Assembly (NCBI RefSeq): GCF_900069005.2
Contig: NZ_LN831279.1
Span: forward strand, 1,621,453 to 1,685,452
Direction of reading: 5' to 3'
Origin: Paenibacillus sp. GM2
Lineage (GTDB): Bacteria; Bacillota; Bacilli; Paenibacillales; Paenibacillaceae
DNA: 64,000 nucleotides
Positions 1 through 10,236 of the stretch are shown piece after piece. The position numbers were made by a program, and so were the translations under genes. The notes under the pieces were generated by a model. It saw only the letters and a program-made list of their open reading frames with translations, was not told the DNA's origin and searched no databases. Position 1 is the stretch's first letter. Each line of letters begins with the position of its first letter.

Positions 1-1
1 A

Positions 2-394
2 GGAAAGCTGTCGCTTCGCCATGAGGTGCGGGAAAAAATGACGTACCACGATTCCTGTTATCTGGGACGGTATAACGGTATTTATGAAGCGCCAAGGGAA
101 ATTCTTCGCCGGATTCCCGGGATGGAGCTGGCGGAGATGAAGCGCTCGCGTGAGAATGCGATGTGCTGCGGAGCCGGCGGCGGTCTGATGTGGATGGAGG
201 AAACGGGCGGCAAGCGAATTAATTTGGCTCGGACAGAGCAGGCCCTTGAGGTATCTCCAACGATGATCGGCAGCGGATGTCCGTATTGTCTTACGATGCT
301 GGAGGACGGAGTCAAAATGAAGGAGCTTGATGTGAGGACAAAGGATATTGCCGAGATTGTGGAGCTGTCGGTATTTGGCGGGTCCTTGGCCTAA
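2..394 (+). CDS. (Fe-S)-binding oxidoreductase, C-terminal part (FadF-like)
   Basis: The reading frame is open from base 2, so the gene begins before the window; about 130 residues are visible. They carry the C-terminal cysteine-rich (CCG) domain of the glycolate-oxidase/heterodisulfide-reductase iron-sulfur family: a first block YHDSCYLGRYN, then MCCGAGGG, then GCPYCLTMLEDG. In B. subtilis the related FadF is thought to pass electrons from electron-transfer flavoprotein to menaquinone during acyl-CoA dehydrogenation. The gene lies 88 bp upstream of fadN in the same direction, which supports a beta-oxidation role here. The specific FadF assignment rests on this context; the family is clear from the cysteine motifs. 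Confidence 0.8.
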   Translation, partial: GKLSLRHEVREKMTYHDSCYLGRYNGIYEAPREILRRIPGMELAEMKRSRENAMCCGAGGGLMWMEETGGKRINLARTEQALEVSPTMIGSGCPYCLTMLEDGVKMKELDVRTKDIAEIVELSVFGGSLA

Positions 395-482
395 CGGAAC
401 CTTAGGTTTACCCTGCGCTTGCGCATTTAAAAGATGTTAGACGGCATTTAAAGTGAATTTCATGGGTTGGAGGTAGGTGTAG

Positions 483-2879
483 ATGAATAGATCGATTTCC
501 AAAGCCGTAGTTATCGGTTCGGGCATTATGGGTTCCGGGATTGCGGCGCAGCTTGCCAATGCGGGAATTGCTTGTTCGCTGCTCGATATCGTGCCTGCGG
601 AAATGACGGAAATGGAGCAGGCCAAGGGATATTCACTTAAGGATTCGGCGGTAAGGAACCGCTTCGCTACAGCAGCTATAGCCGGTCTGCTCAAAAGAAA
701 GCCAGCGCCGCTATATGATGAAGCATTTGCGGCTCGCATCCGGCCCGGCAATCTGGAAGACCATTTGCATTGGATTCAGGATGCGGACTGGGTGATCGAG
801 GTCGTGGTAGAAAATCTGGCGGTGAAGCGGGACCTTCTCGCCAAGATGGAGCCGCATTGGAAGCCTGGCGTTCTGGTCAGCACCAATACATCAGGGATAT
901 CGATTGAGGCGATGAGTGAGGACAGATCCTTAGAGTTCCGTAAGCATTTCATGGGAACGCATTTTTTTAACCCTCCGCGGTATATGAAGCTGCTGGAGAT
1001 TATTCCCGGCCAGCACACAGAGCCTGCACATGTCGACCGGCTGCGCGAAGTTGCGGAGCGTGCTTTGGGCAAGACGGTGGTGATTGCCAAAGATACGCCT
1101 AATTTTATTGCCAACCGCATTGGCACGTACGGATTGCTGGTCACCCTGCGCGAGATGCTGCAGCGAGGATATACCGTTGAGGAGGTAGATGCTGTAACCG
1201 GTCCGGCCATGGGACGTCCGAAAAGCGCAACCTTTCGCACACTCGATTTGGTTGGCCTCGATACTTTCCTCCATGTTGCGGACAATGTGCGGGAGCATGT
1301 GCAGGATGAAAGCGAGATCGAGGTATTCACTGTGCCGGAGCCGCTTCAGCAGATGGTGAGGCAGGGCTGGCTTGGCGAGAAATCGGGTCAGGGCTTCTAT
1401 CGCAAGCTCAAAGAGCAGGGCAAGAGCCAGATTCTGGCTTTGAACCTGGAGGGCTTCACGTACGAGCCGCAGGTAAAGCCGTCCTCAGGTTCACTGCAAG
1501 CCGCAAAGGCCGCGAAAGGAAGCAAAGCGAAGCTAAAGGCGCTGCTCAGCGGAGGGGATCGTTATTCCGATCTGGCCTGGAATGTGTTGAAGCCTGTGCT
1601 GCTCTATTCCGCAGCCAAGCTCGGTGAGATCGCGGACAATATCCGCGAGATCGACGAAGCGATGAAATGGGGCTTCAATTGGGAGATGGGGCCGTTCGAG
1701 ACCTGGGATGCGATTGGCCTGGTTCCGTCTGTGAGAAGGATGGAAGCCGAGGGTCTGCAAATTCCGGGCTGGGTTAGCGAATGGATCGCAGCGGGCAACA
1801 CCTCATTTTATAAAAGAGTAGAAGGCCAGCTGTTCCATGTGCTGAGCGGAAAATACAAAGCGGTAGAACAGCCGCCGCAGATCATCTCGCTGCGTGATTT
1901 GAAGGAGCAGAAGCAAGTGCTTCGAAGCAACACTGGCGCAAGCTTGCTTGATCTGGGCGATGGCGTGGCCTGTCTGGAGTTCCATTCCCCGAACAATGCG
2001 ATCGGCGAGGATATTCTCAGCATGATTACGCAGAGCCAGGAAGAGGTCAGGAAGCGTGGTTATGCCGGATTGGTCATTGCCAATCAGGGGCGCAACTTTT
2101 GCGTCGGCGCTAATCTGATGCTTCTGCTGATGGAAGCGGAGGATGAGGAATGGGATGAGGTCGATGATATTATTGCGCTGTTCCAGAACACGATGTATCA
2201 ATTGAAATATTTTGAGAGGCCCGTCGTTGCTGCGCCGCACCGAATGACGCTTGGCGGGGGAGTTGAGGTTTGCCTGCCCGCCGATCAGGTGATCGCCGCG
2301 GCGGAGACATACTATGGCCTGGTCGAGGTTGGCGTTGGCCTGATTCCCGCCGGTGGCGGCTGCAAGGAGCTGACGCTGCGGGCGAGTATGCAGGCTTTAC
2401 CTGAGGTGGATCTGCAGCCGTATATCAATCGACTGTTCGAGACGATTGGCATGGCGAAGGTGTCAACCAGCGGACATGATGCGAAGCGTCTCGGTTATCT
2501 GAGAGCGAGCGACCGGGTGGTAGTCAACCCGGACTACGCGATTTATGAAGCGAAGCAGGCGGTGCTGCGCTTGGCCGGCTCCGGTTATGAGCCGATGCAG
2601 GAGAGTAAGCTGCGCGTTGTGGGCGCCGAAGGCAAAGCCGTACTGCAGCTTGGAGCCATCGGCATGAGGGAGAGCGGGTATATCAGCGATCATGATCTTC
2701 TGATCGCAAAGAAGCTGGCGCATGTGCTCTCTGGTGGAGATGTGCCCGCAGGTACCTGGGTCAGTGAGCGGTATATGCTCGACCTGGAGCGGGAAGCATT
2801 CCTGAGTCTGTGCGGTGAGGTAAAGACAAGGCAGCGCATGAAGCATATGCTGACGACAGGCAAACCGCTGCGGAATTAG
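483..2879 (+). CDS. fadN: 3-hydroxyacyl-CoA dehydrogenase / enoyl-CoA hydratase FadN
   Basis: Bifunctional beta-oxidation enzyme of 798 residues, close to the size of B. subtilis FadN. The N-terminal half is a 3-hydroxyacyl-CoA dehydrogenase: an NAD-binding Rossmann fold starting VVIGSGIMGSGIA (residues about 9-21), followed by the substrate-binding region with GTHFFNPPRYMKLLE and TPNFIANRIG. The C-terminal half (from about residue 480) is a crotonase-fold enoyl-CoA hydratase with FCVGANL and LGGGVEVCLPAD. It hydrates trans-2-enoyl-CoA and oxidises the 3-hydroxyacyl-CoA. The ATG follows a GGAGG about 10 bases upstream. The gene is 18 bp before fadA and surely co-transcribed with it. Confidence 0.95.
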   Translation: MNRSISKAVVIGSGIMGSGIAAQLANAGIACSLLDIVPAEMTEMEQAKGYSLKDSAVRNRFATAAIAGLLKRKPAPLYDEAFAARIRPGNLEDHLHWIQDADWVIEVVVENLAVKRDLLAKMEPHWKPGVLVSTNTSGISIEAMSEDRSLEFRKHFMGTHFFNPPRYMKLLEIIPGQHTEPAHVDRLREVAERALGKTVVIAKDTPNFIANRIGTYGLLVTLREMLQRGYTVEEVDAVTGPAMGRPKSATFRTLDLVGLDTFLHVADNVREHVQDESEIEVFTVPEPLQQMVRQGWLGEKSGQGFYRKLKEQGKSQILALNLEGFTYEPQVKPSSGSLQAAKAAKGSKAKLKALLSGGDRYSDLAWNVLKPVLLYSAAKLGEIADNIREIDEAMKWGFNWEMGPFETWDAIGLVPSVRRMEAEGLQIPGWVSEWIAAGNTSFYKRVEGQLFHVLSGKYKAVEQPPQIISLRDLKEQKQVLRSNTGASLLDLGDGVACLEFHSPNNAIGEDILSMITQSQEEVRKRGYAGLVIANQGRNFCVGANLMLLLMEAEDEEWDEVDDIIALFQNTMYQLKYFERPVVAAPHRMTLGGGVEVCLPADQVIAAAETYYGLVEVGVGLIPAGGGCKELTLRASMQALPEVDLQPYINRLFETIGMAKVSTSGHDAKRLGYLRASDRVVVNPDYAIYEAKQAVLRLAGSGYEPMQESKLRVVGAEGKAVLQLGAIGMRESGYISDHDLLIAKKLAHVLSGGDVPAGTWVSERYMLDLEREAFLSLCGEVKTRQRMKHMLTTGKPLRN

Positions 2880-2897
2880 CTGGGGAGGGAAAAGATC

Positions 2898-4079
<1,182 letters not shown>

Positions 4080-4095
4080 AGTTGCCGGGGCTGCA

Positions 4096-4330
4096 TAACG
4101 AGACAGGGCATCGCTAATTTGCTCAAAAACAGGTCTCCAAAATTCTAACGAAACGTGGTAACGCTATTCGGCCAAAAACAGGCCTCTAAAAATTCTAACG
4201 AAACGTGGTATCGCTATTTAGCGCAAATGGAGGCCTGAAGCTTGAATTTAGCTCAAATAACGATCTGTAGTTTCGTTAGATCTGAAAACGGGCTGTTTTG
4301 GCGGTAATAGCGATCTGTAGTTTCGTTAGA
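4096..4330. repeat. Dispersed ~50-bp repeat, forward copies then inverted copies (locus A)
   Basis: Forward copies begin at 4143 and 4193 (TCTAACGAAACGTGG followed by TA-CGCTATT) with a degenerate one near 4096. Inverted copies occupy 4255-4280 and 4306-4330 (AGCGATCTGTAGTTTCGTTA core). Spacing between copies in the same direction is 50-51 bp. The forward and inverted halves can pair over the shared core. The same arrangement recurs at 9957-10142 and, expanded, at 36897-37933. Confidence 0.85.
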
Positions 4331-4394
4331 GAACCGGTCGCTGGAAAACTTGACCGAGGTAACGGGCTGGGGTAGGGGGAGTGTTGCGGAATGG

Positions 4395-4910
4395 CAAAGT
4401 TACCCAAGCAACGGCCCACAGACAACGAGCTTAGGCAACAGGTGGGGGCAATGGGATCAAGGCCGTGTACCCAGGCACGGGGCCCTGGAGCAAAGTTACC
4501 CAAGCAACGACCCACAGACAACGAGCTTAGGCAACAGGTGGAGGGTAAGGGTTCAGGCTGTGTACCCAGGCACGGGGCCCTGAGGCAAAGTTACTCAAAC
4601 AACGACCCACAGACAACGAGCTTAGGCAACAGGTGGGAGAATGGGGTTCAGGCTGTGTACCCAGGCACGGGGTCCTGGAGCAAAGTTACCCAAGCAACGA
4701 CCCACAGACAACGAGCTTAGGCAACAGGTGGGAGAATGGGGTTCAGGCTGTGTACCCAGGCACGGGGCCCTGAGGCAAAGTTACCCAAGCAACGGCCCAC
4801 AGACAACGAGCTTAGGCAACAGGTGGAGGGTAACGTGTTCAGGCTGTGTACCCAGGCACGGGGCCCTGAGGCAAAGTTACTCAAGCAAAGGCCCACAGAC
4901 GAAAAACTCA
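4395..4910 (+). repeat. Tandem repeat, ~95-bp unit, five full copies plus a degenerate sixth
   Basis: Units start with CAAAGTTACCCAAGCAACG at 4395, 4491, 4586, 4681, 4776 and 4872, giving periods of 96, 95, 95, 95 and 96 bp. Each contains CCACAGACAACGAGCTTAGG, then a GGTGGGAGAATGG-like variable part, then TGTACCCAGGCACGGGG and a CCCTG block. Copies are nearly identical, implying recent expansion or ongoing homogenisation. The last copy decays after its first 30 bases. The GC-rich CAGG...CCCTG part of each unit could form a small stem. Confidence 0.93.
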
Positions 4911-5059
4911 GACGACGAACTCGGCCCCCAGGCCTCACACATCCCAGCTCACACGTCCGGGATTCAGACGTCAGGATTCATGTATGAAGAGAAGTCAAGT
5001 ATGAATAGGATTCAAGCAGGAAGAGGATGCAATGGATCAATTCAAAAGGAGAGGATCGG

Positions 5060-6844
5060 ATGAATCAGCAAGCGATGAAGAAAGTACGCGGCGGAAGCTT
5101 TGTGATCGAAGACGAGGATTTTCGGAATATAGTGACGCCGGAGGATTTCACGGAAGAGCAGCGGATGATCGCCGACATGACGAAGCAATTTGTGCAAGGG
5201 GAAATTGCCCCCCATGACGAGCAACTGGAAAGTCTGGATTATGATCTGACGGTGAAATTACTTCGCGAAGCCGGCGAATTAGGCTTGTTAGGTGCGGATG
5301 TGCCGGAGGCATACGGCGGAATGGGACTGGATAAGGTCAGCACCACGCTGATCAATGAGAAGCTGACCAAAGCGTCCTCCTTCGCGCTGTCGTTCGGAGC
5401 GCATGTTGGGATCGGGACGCTGCCGATCGTCTACTTCGGAACGGAAGACCAGAAGCAGAAGTACTTGCCAGGTCTGGCCAGCGGGGAGAAGCTCGCCGCT
5501 TATTGCTTGACGGAGCCTTCGTCGGGCTCGGATGCGCTGGGCGCCAAGGCGACGGCGCAATTATCCGAGGATGGAAGCCATTATGTGCTTAATGGCACGA
5601 AGCAGTTTATTACGAATGCCGGATTTGCCGACATCTTCATGGTCTATGCCAAGGTAGACGGCACGCAGTTCAGCACCTTTATCGTGGAACGCACGATGGA
5701 AGGCGTCAGCATCGGGCCGGAGGAGAAAAAGATGGGCATCAAGGCATCGTCCACCTGTCCGCTGATCCTCGAGGACGTCAAGGTTCCGGCAGAGAACCTG
5801 CTCTGGGAAGTGGGCAAAGGGCATCTGATCGCTTTTAATATACTGAACATCGGCCGGTTCAAATTGGCTGCAGGCTGTGTTGGGGCAGCCAAGGACGCGC
5901 TTGAGCTTGCGGCTCATTATGCGAACGAGCGGACTCAATTCGGCCAGAAGATTTCCTCGTTCCCGCTGATTGGCCGAAAGCTCGCCGATATGAACATCCG
6001 CACATATGTGCTGGAGAGTATGGTTTACCGGACGGCGGGGCTGTTTGATACCGGGCTGGCGGAAGTTGATCTTGGTGCTGCCGATGTCGGCTACCGTTCC
6101 GCCAAAGCGATCGCTGAGTATCAGCTGGAATGCTCGATCAACAAGGTGTTTGGCTCGGAGACGCTGGATTTCGTGGCTGATGAAGGGGTACAGATTCATG
6201 GGGGTTACGGGTATACCAAGGAGTACCGGATTGAACGGATTTATCGCGACTCGCGGATTAATCGTATCTTTGAGGGAACGAACGAAATTAATCGGCTGCT
6301 GATCCCCGGCACTCTGATGAAGCGGGCGCTTAAGGGTGAATTGCCGCTGCTGCAAAAAGCGATGGAGCTGCAGGCCGAGATGATGGAGCGAGTCAGTCCT
6401 CCGGAGGGAGATGGCGTTCTCGAGCAAGAGGCTCATTTGCTGAAAATGGCCAAGAGGATCTTTTTGCTTGTCGGCGCAGGTGCGGTGCAGACCTATCAAA
6501 CCAAGCTTGAGCAGGAGCAGGAGGTACTCAGCTGCCTTGCCGACATTATGATCTCGATATTTGCGATGGAGAGCGCATTGCTGCGGACGCAGAAACAGAT
6601 CAGCTCTACCTCTGAAGAGAAATCAAGACTGGCGATTTTACTGACAACGGCTTATATCCAGGATGAATTCGGGCGTGTAGAGAACTGGGCCAGAGAAGTG
6701 CTGAGTGCGATCGCTTCCGGCGATATGCTGCGGACACAGCTCTCCGTCTTGAAGAAATGGTCCAAACGAACGCCGCTCAATCTGGTGGCATTAAAGCGGG
6801 AGATTGCGGCCCAGGTGATTCAGTCGGAAGGCTACATCTCATAA
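5060..6844 (+). CDS. fadE: Acyl-CoA dehydrogenase FadE
   Basis: FAD-dependent acyl-CoA dehydrogenase that makes trans-2-enoyl-CoA, the first oxidation of beta-oxidation. An in-frame ATG exists at 5027, but ATG 5060 follows AAAGGAGAGG at the proper distance and gives 594 residues, the same length as B. subtilis FadE. Signatures include CLTEPSSGSDALG (FAD/substrate region), FITNAGFADIF, and the C-terminal IHGGYGYTKEYRIERIYRD with FEGTNEINR. A long C-terminal extension after about residue 400 is typical of this subfamily. It follows the tandem repeats and precedes the acyl-CoA ligase by 27 bp. Confidence 0.95.
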   Translation: MNQQAMKKVRGGSFVIEDEDFRNIVTPEDFTEEQRMIADMTKQFVQGEIAPHDEQLESLDYDLTVKLLREAGELGLLGADVPEAYGGMGLDKVSTTLINEKLTKASSFALSFGAHVGIGTLPIVYFGTEDQKQKYLPGLASGEKLAAYCLTEPSSGSDALGAKATAQLSEDGSHYVLNGTKQFITNAGFADIFMVYAKVDGTQFSTFIVERTMEGVSIGPEEKKMGIKASSTCPLILEDVKVPAENLLWEVGKGHLIAFNILNIGRFKLAAGCVGAAKDALELAAHYANERTQFGQKISSFPLIGRKLADMNIRTYVLESMVYRTAGLFDTGLAEVDLGAADVGYRSAKAIAEYQLECSINKVFGSETLDFVADEGVQIHGGYGYTKEYRIERIYRDSRINRIFEGTNEINRLLIPGTLMKRALKGELPLLQKAMELQAEMMERVSPPEGDGVLEQEAHLLKMAKRIFLLVGAGAVQTYQTKLEQEQEVLSCLADIMISIFAMESALLRTQKQISSTSEEKSRLAILLTTAYIQDEFGRVENWAREVLSAIASGDMLRTQLSVLKKWSKRTPLNLVALKREIAAQVIQSEGYIS

Positions 6845-6871
6845 TGACCATTTGAAACGGAGGTGGAAGGG

Positions 6872-8557
6872 ATGAAGGCAAAACCTTGGCTGCAACATTA
6901 TCCCGCCGAAGTACCACCGACCTATGATTATCCGCAGCAGCATTTGGCGCAATTTCTACTGGATTCAGCGCAGCAATATCCCGAGCAGCTGGCGCTTGAT
7001 TTCATGGGGGCAACGACAACCTACCGGGCTTTGCTGGATAAAACTTATCGCTTCGCGAACGCACTGCGCAATCTTGGCGTGCAGCAGGGAGATCGTGTAG
7101 CGATTATGCTGCCGAACTGTCCACAGGCGGTTATCGCTTATTATGGCGTGTTATTGATCGGCGGAGTGGTCGTGATGACCAATCCGCTGTACATGCCGCG
7201 TGAGCTGGAGTATCAGCTTAACGACGCCGGAGCAAAGGTTATCGTTACGCTCGACATTCTTGTGGATCGGGTGAGCAAGGCGATGGAGCAGCACCCGCTT
7301 GATTATATTCTCGTCGCCAGAGTGCAGGATGAGCTATCTTTTCCTAAAAACATGCTATATCCGTTAAAGGCCAGAAAAGATGGCACTGCGGTAAAGGTCA
7401 ACTATAACGAGCGGATTGTACCGTTTAAGGAGCTGCTCAAAAACTCGCAGCCTGTTCCTTACCTGGCCCCGATTGACACCGAGAATGAGCTGGCGCTTAT
7501 TCAGTACACCGGGGGAACGACCGGCTTCGCCAAAGGGGTTATGTTGACGCATCGCAATCTGGTCGCCAATACGATTCAGACGCAGCTGTGGTTCTATCGT
7601 TCTCGGCCCGGTAAGGAAATATATTTGGCAGCGCTTCCTTTTTTCCACGTGTTTGGGATGACGGTGCTGCTGAACCAGGCTGTCTCGCTTGGATGTACAT
7701 TAACGCTGATGCCGCGGTTTGAGATCGAGCAGGTATTGAAGGCGATTGACCGCAAGCGGCCTACTGTATTCCCCGGCGCACCAACCATGTATGTGGCGCT
7801 CATCAATCATCCGGATGTCCGCAGGTACGATTTGTCCTCGATTCAGGTCTGTATTAGCGGCGCGGCCTCGCTGCCTCAGGAAGTGCAGACCCGATTTGAG
7901 CAGTTGTCCGGCGGGAAGCTGATTGAAGGATACGGCCTGACCGAAGCCTCGCCGGTGACGCATGCGAACAATATTTGGGAGAAGCGGAAAACGGGCTCCA
8001 TCGGCATCCCGTTCCCGGATACAGAGGCAATGATCGTGAAGCCGGATACCTTGGAGGAGGTTCCGCTTGGTGAGATTGGGGAGCTGGCGGTGAAAGGGCC
8101 GCAAGTGATGAAAGGATATTGGAACAAGCCGGAAGAGACCTACAAGTGTCTGCGTGATGGATGGCTGCTTACCGGTGATCTCGGCAAAATGGATGAGGAC
8201 GGTTTCTTCTACATTCTGGACCGTCGCAAGGACATTATTATCGCAGGCGGATACAACATATACCCCCGCGAGGTTGAGGAGATTCTGTTCGAATATCCTG
8301 GTGTAGAGGAAGCGATCGTGGCCGGAATTTATGATCCTTACCGCGGAGAGACCGTGAAGGCTTATATCGTGCCGAAGAGTGGGACCCGGCTGGATGAAGC
8401 GGAGCTGAAGAAGTTCTGTAAAGAAAGGCTGGCTGCTTATAAGGTCCCGAAGGTCTATGAATTCCGGGATAGTCTGCCAAAGACAATGGCGGGCAAGGTG
8501 TTGCGCCGCAGGCTGATCGAAGAGGAGCAAGCCAAATGGAGCAACGATCAAAAATAA
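6872..8557 (+). CDS. lcfA: Long-chain fatty-acid-CoA ligase
   Basis: AMP-forming ligase that activates fatty acids to acyl-CoA for the surrounding pathway. The phosphate-binding motif YTGGTTGFAKGVM lies near residue 213, the A5-type motif GYGLTEASPV near 350, the adenylate motif GWLLTGDLG near 430, and the core lysine region LPKTMAGKVLRRRL at the C-terminus. A GTG at 6863 is in frame, but ATG 6872 sits 7 bases after GGAGGT and gives 561 residues, matching LcfA of B. subtilis. It follows fadE closely and is probably in the same transcript. Confidence 0.93.
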   Translation: MKAKPWLQHYPAEVPPTYDYPQQHLAQFLLDSAQQYPEQLALDFMGATTTYRALLDKTYRFANALRNLGVQQGDRVAIMLPNCPQAVIAYYGVLLIGGVVVMTNPLYMPRELEYQLNDAGAKVIVTLDILVDRVSKAMEQHPLDYILVARVQDELSFPKNMLYPLKARKDGTAVKVNYNERIVPFKELLKNSQPVPYLAPIDTENELALIQYTGGTTGFAKGVMLTHRNLVANTIQTQLWFYRSRPGKEIYLAALPFFHVFGMTVLLNQAVSLGCTLTLMPRFEIEQVLKAIDRKRPTVFPGAPTMYVALINHPDVRRYDLSSIQVCISGAASLPQEVQTRFEQLSGGKLIEGYGLTEASPVTHANNIWEKRKTGSIGIPFPDTEAMIVKPDTLEEVPLGEIGELAVKGPQVMKGYWNKPEETYKCLRDGWLLTGDLGKMDEDGFFYILDRRKDIIIAGGYNIYPREVEEILFEYPGVEEAIVAGIYDPYRGETVKAYIVPKSGTRLDEAELKKFCKERLAAYKVPKVYEFRDSLPKTMAGKVLRRRLIEEEQAKWSNDQK

Positions 8558-8594
8558 CGTGCAATTGTGCTGTATAGAGAAAGGAGGAGCCCGG

Positions 8595-9014
8595 GTGGAA
8601 GCGGAGGATTGTAATAAGGATGCGCAAATGCAGGAATGGGAGCGTCTGGCCAAGGGAACTTTCTGGGATTATCTCGGCTCCCAGGTGGAGACGGTTAATG
8701 AGCGGCAGGCCGTCGTTACTTTGGAAATTAAGCCGCATCATCATAATATGATTGGGATTGTCCATGGCGGTGTTCATGCTACACTGCTGGATTCTGCAAT
8801 GGGACTTCTAGCGATGGTGAACCGCCCGAATTGTAATGTCGTGACCACAAATCTGAATATGAATTATGTGGCCAAATCAAGCAGCGGCAAGATGATTGTC
8901 ACCGCCGAGTTGATCCATTCCAGTCGCACCATGATCACCGCGCATGCCTTCGCCAAAATGGATAACGGCGTGTTGTGCGCTTTCGGAACTGGAACGTTCC
9001 GGGTAAGCCAGTAG
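8595..9014 (+). CDS. PaaI-family hotdog thioesterase
   Basis: A 139-residue single hotdog-fold protein of the PaaI/YbgC acyl-CoA thioesterase type, with the family motif IVHGGVHATLLDSAMG near residues 55-70. It probably hydrolyses acyl- or aryl-CoA intermediates and so relieves CoA trapping. The frame extends upstream to a GTG at 8559, but GTG 8595 has AAGGAGG seven bases before it and is the better start. It is the last gene of the fad cluster, 37 bp after the ligase. The substrate cannot be told from the sequence. Confidence 0.85.
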   Translation: MEAEDCNKDAQMQEWERLAKGTFWDYLGSQVETVNERQAVVTLEIKPHHHNMIGIVHGGVHATLLDSAMGLLAMVNRPNCNVVTTNLNMNYVAKSSSGKMIVTAELIHSSRTMITAHAFAKMDNGVLCAFGTGTFRVSQ

Positions 9015-9223
9015 CGAAGTCGTCGTTTAAGTCGGATGGCAATTTAGGCGGTTAAGCAAGCGTGGAGCAGTGCAGAGAGATCGGTTCCTGTGCTGCTCTT
9101 TCATTTTGCTTGTTCGCGGTCATGATGTTGATTAAACTGGTAGTAATTGCTTCGAATGATAGATTAGTGGAATCAAATTGTGAGGAAGTCGTATTCATAG
9201 TTAGAAGAGAGGGGAGAGGAAAG

Positions 9224-9970
9224 ATGCGAGAACAGAGTCAACAGAATAAGAAGGCCTGGGAGCATCGGGCATATGAATTTTGGCACAAAAGGGACGGTAC
9301 CCCGCAAGAGAAAGCAAGCCAAATACTAGCCAACCCCTTAGGATGCTTAAAAAAGCACAGCCCTTATTTCAAGCAGATTGCAGGGAAAAGGATTGCCAAT
9401 CTTTGCGGATCTAACGGAAGAAAGGCGGTACCCCTCGCATTATTAGGAGCAGAAGTGACCGTGTTCGACATCTCTGAGGAAAATAGAAGATACGCTTTGG
9501 AGTTGGCCGAAGTTGCGAATACGACCATAGAATATATCGTTACAGATATCTATGAAATTGACCTGCAGAAATACGGGGGATATTTTGACCTGCTTTATTT
9601 GGAAGGCGGGATACTGCACTATTTTAGTGAGATCGATAAATTTATGTCCATTCTGTTTCGATTATTGAAGCAGGGAGGGACTTTGATTCTTAGCGACTTC
9701 CATCCTTTGCGAAAATGCATGATGAGTCAGGGGAACGTGAACTATTTTGATAGGGAGCTAAGGAGTGGCAGCGTAGCTTATAAGGAGTTTTTTGCCGAAG
9801 AGGAGCAGGCGGAGTTCCCTGATGTCTCCATTCGGTTATACAGCTTGAGTGAAATTATCAATTCCGTGCTGTCTGCGGGTTTTCGGCTGCAAAGATTCGA
9901 GGAGCATCGCGGCTGGGTGAATGAAAACCTCCCTTGGGAGTTTACGATTGTGGCAGCTAACGAAACGTAG
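9224..9970 (+). CDS. Class I SAM-dependent methyltransferase
   Basis: The best start is ATG 9224 behind AGAGGGGAGAGG, giving 248 residues; the frame is open further upstream to 9062 but without a ribosome binding site. Motif I is seen in IANLCGSNGRKAVPLALLG (residues about 57-75), followed by the acidic motif VTVFDISEENRR that binds the ribose of SAM, and motif III-like LIDLSDFHP-type sequence in TLILSDFHPL. The substrate is unknown. The stop codon (TAG, 9968-9970) lies inside the first copy of a dispersed repeat, so the last residues (ANET) are encoded by the repeat. Confidence 0.85.
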   Translation: MREQSQQNKKAWEHRAYEFWHKRDGTPQEKASQILANPLGCLKKHSPYFKQIAGKRIANLCGSNGRKAVPLALLGAEVTVFDISEENRRYALELAEVANTTIEYIVTDIYEIDLQKYGGYFDLLYLEGGILHYFSEIDKFMSILFRLLKQGGTLILSDFHPLRKCMMSQGNVNYFDRELRSGSVAYKEFFAEEEQAEFPDVSIRLYSLSEIINSVLSAGFRLQRFEEHRGWVNENLPWEFTIVAANET

Positions 9971-10142
9971 GATCGTTATTTGCGCTAAATGAAGCTGCTA
10001 AAAATTCTAACGACACAGGGTATCGCTATTAACCCCAAAAAGAGGCTTATAGCCTTCATTTACTACAGATAACGTTGCCTGGTTTCATTAGATTTAATTT
10101 ACTCTGATTTTCACAGCAATAGCGATCTGTAGTTTCGTTAGA
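9957..10142. repeat. Dispersed ~50-bp repeat, two forward and two inverted copies (locus B)
   Basis: Forward copies start near 9957 (CTAACGAAACGTAGGATCG) and 10006 (CTAACGACACAGGGTATCGC). Inverted copies lie near 10068-10092 and at 10117-10142, the last ending in AGCGATCTGTAGTTTCGTTA. The layout (two forward, about 40 bp of spacer, two inverted, ~50-bp period) is the same as at 4143-4330. The inverted copy at 10117 is identical in core to the one at 4306. It also overlaps the 3' end of the upstream methyltransferase gene. Confidence 0.85.
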
Positions 10143-10236
10143 GCCCCCACTGGAAAGCGTCGCCTCGTTTGTCCGGGCAGCATCACACCTTATGCAATTC
10201 ATGGAGGGTGATTAGGAAGGAAGAGGAGGTCTTGAG

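Larger units (their letters stand above)
4080..5059. other. 980-bp gene-free stretch inside the fad operon, filled with two repeat types
   Basis: Between fadA and fadE there is no credible gene. The left part holds the 50-bp dispersed repeat (4096-4330) and the right part a 95-bp tandem repeat (4395-about 4910). Open frames here on either strand just read through the tandem units in shifting frames, because 95 is not a multiple of three. No hairpin with a T-run that would clearly stop transcription was seen, so fadE could still be read from the fadNA promoter, but this is undecided. Confidence 0.8.

Noticed and set aside
395-482. FadR operator upstream of fadN
   Set aside because: No match to the TGAATGA-N-TCATTCA-type palindrome was found in the gap; the real promoter may be upstream of the window.
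4395-4910. CRISPR array
   Set aside because: The 95-bp units are repeated over their whole length; there are no unique spacers and no cas genes.
4350-5063. Several overlapping open frames of 77-140 codons over the tandem repeats
   Set aside because: They read the same 95-bp repeat in successive frames; there is no ribosome binding site and no family.
7700-8653. Open frame of 317 codons on the minus strand
   Set aside because: Antisense of the acyl-CoA ligase; no recognisable domain.
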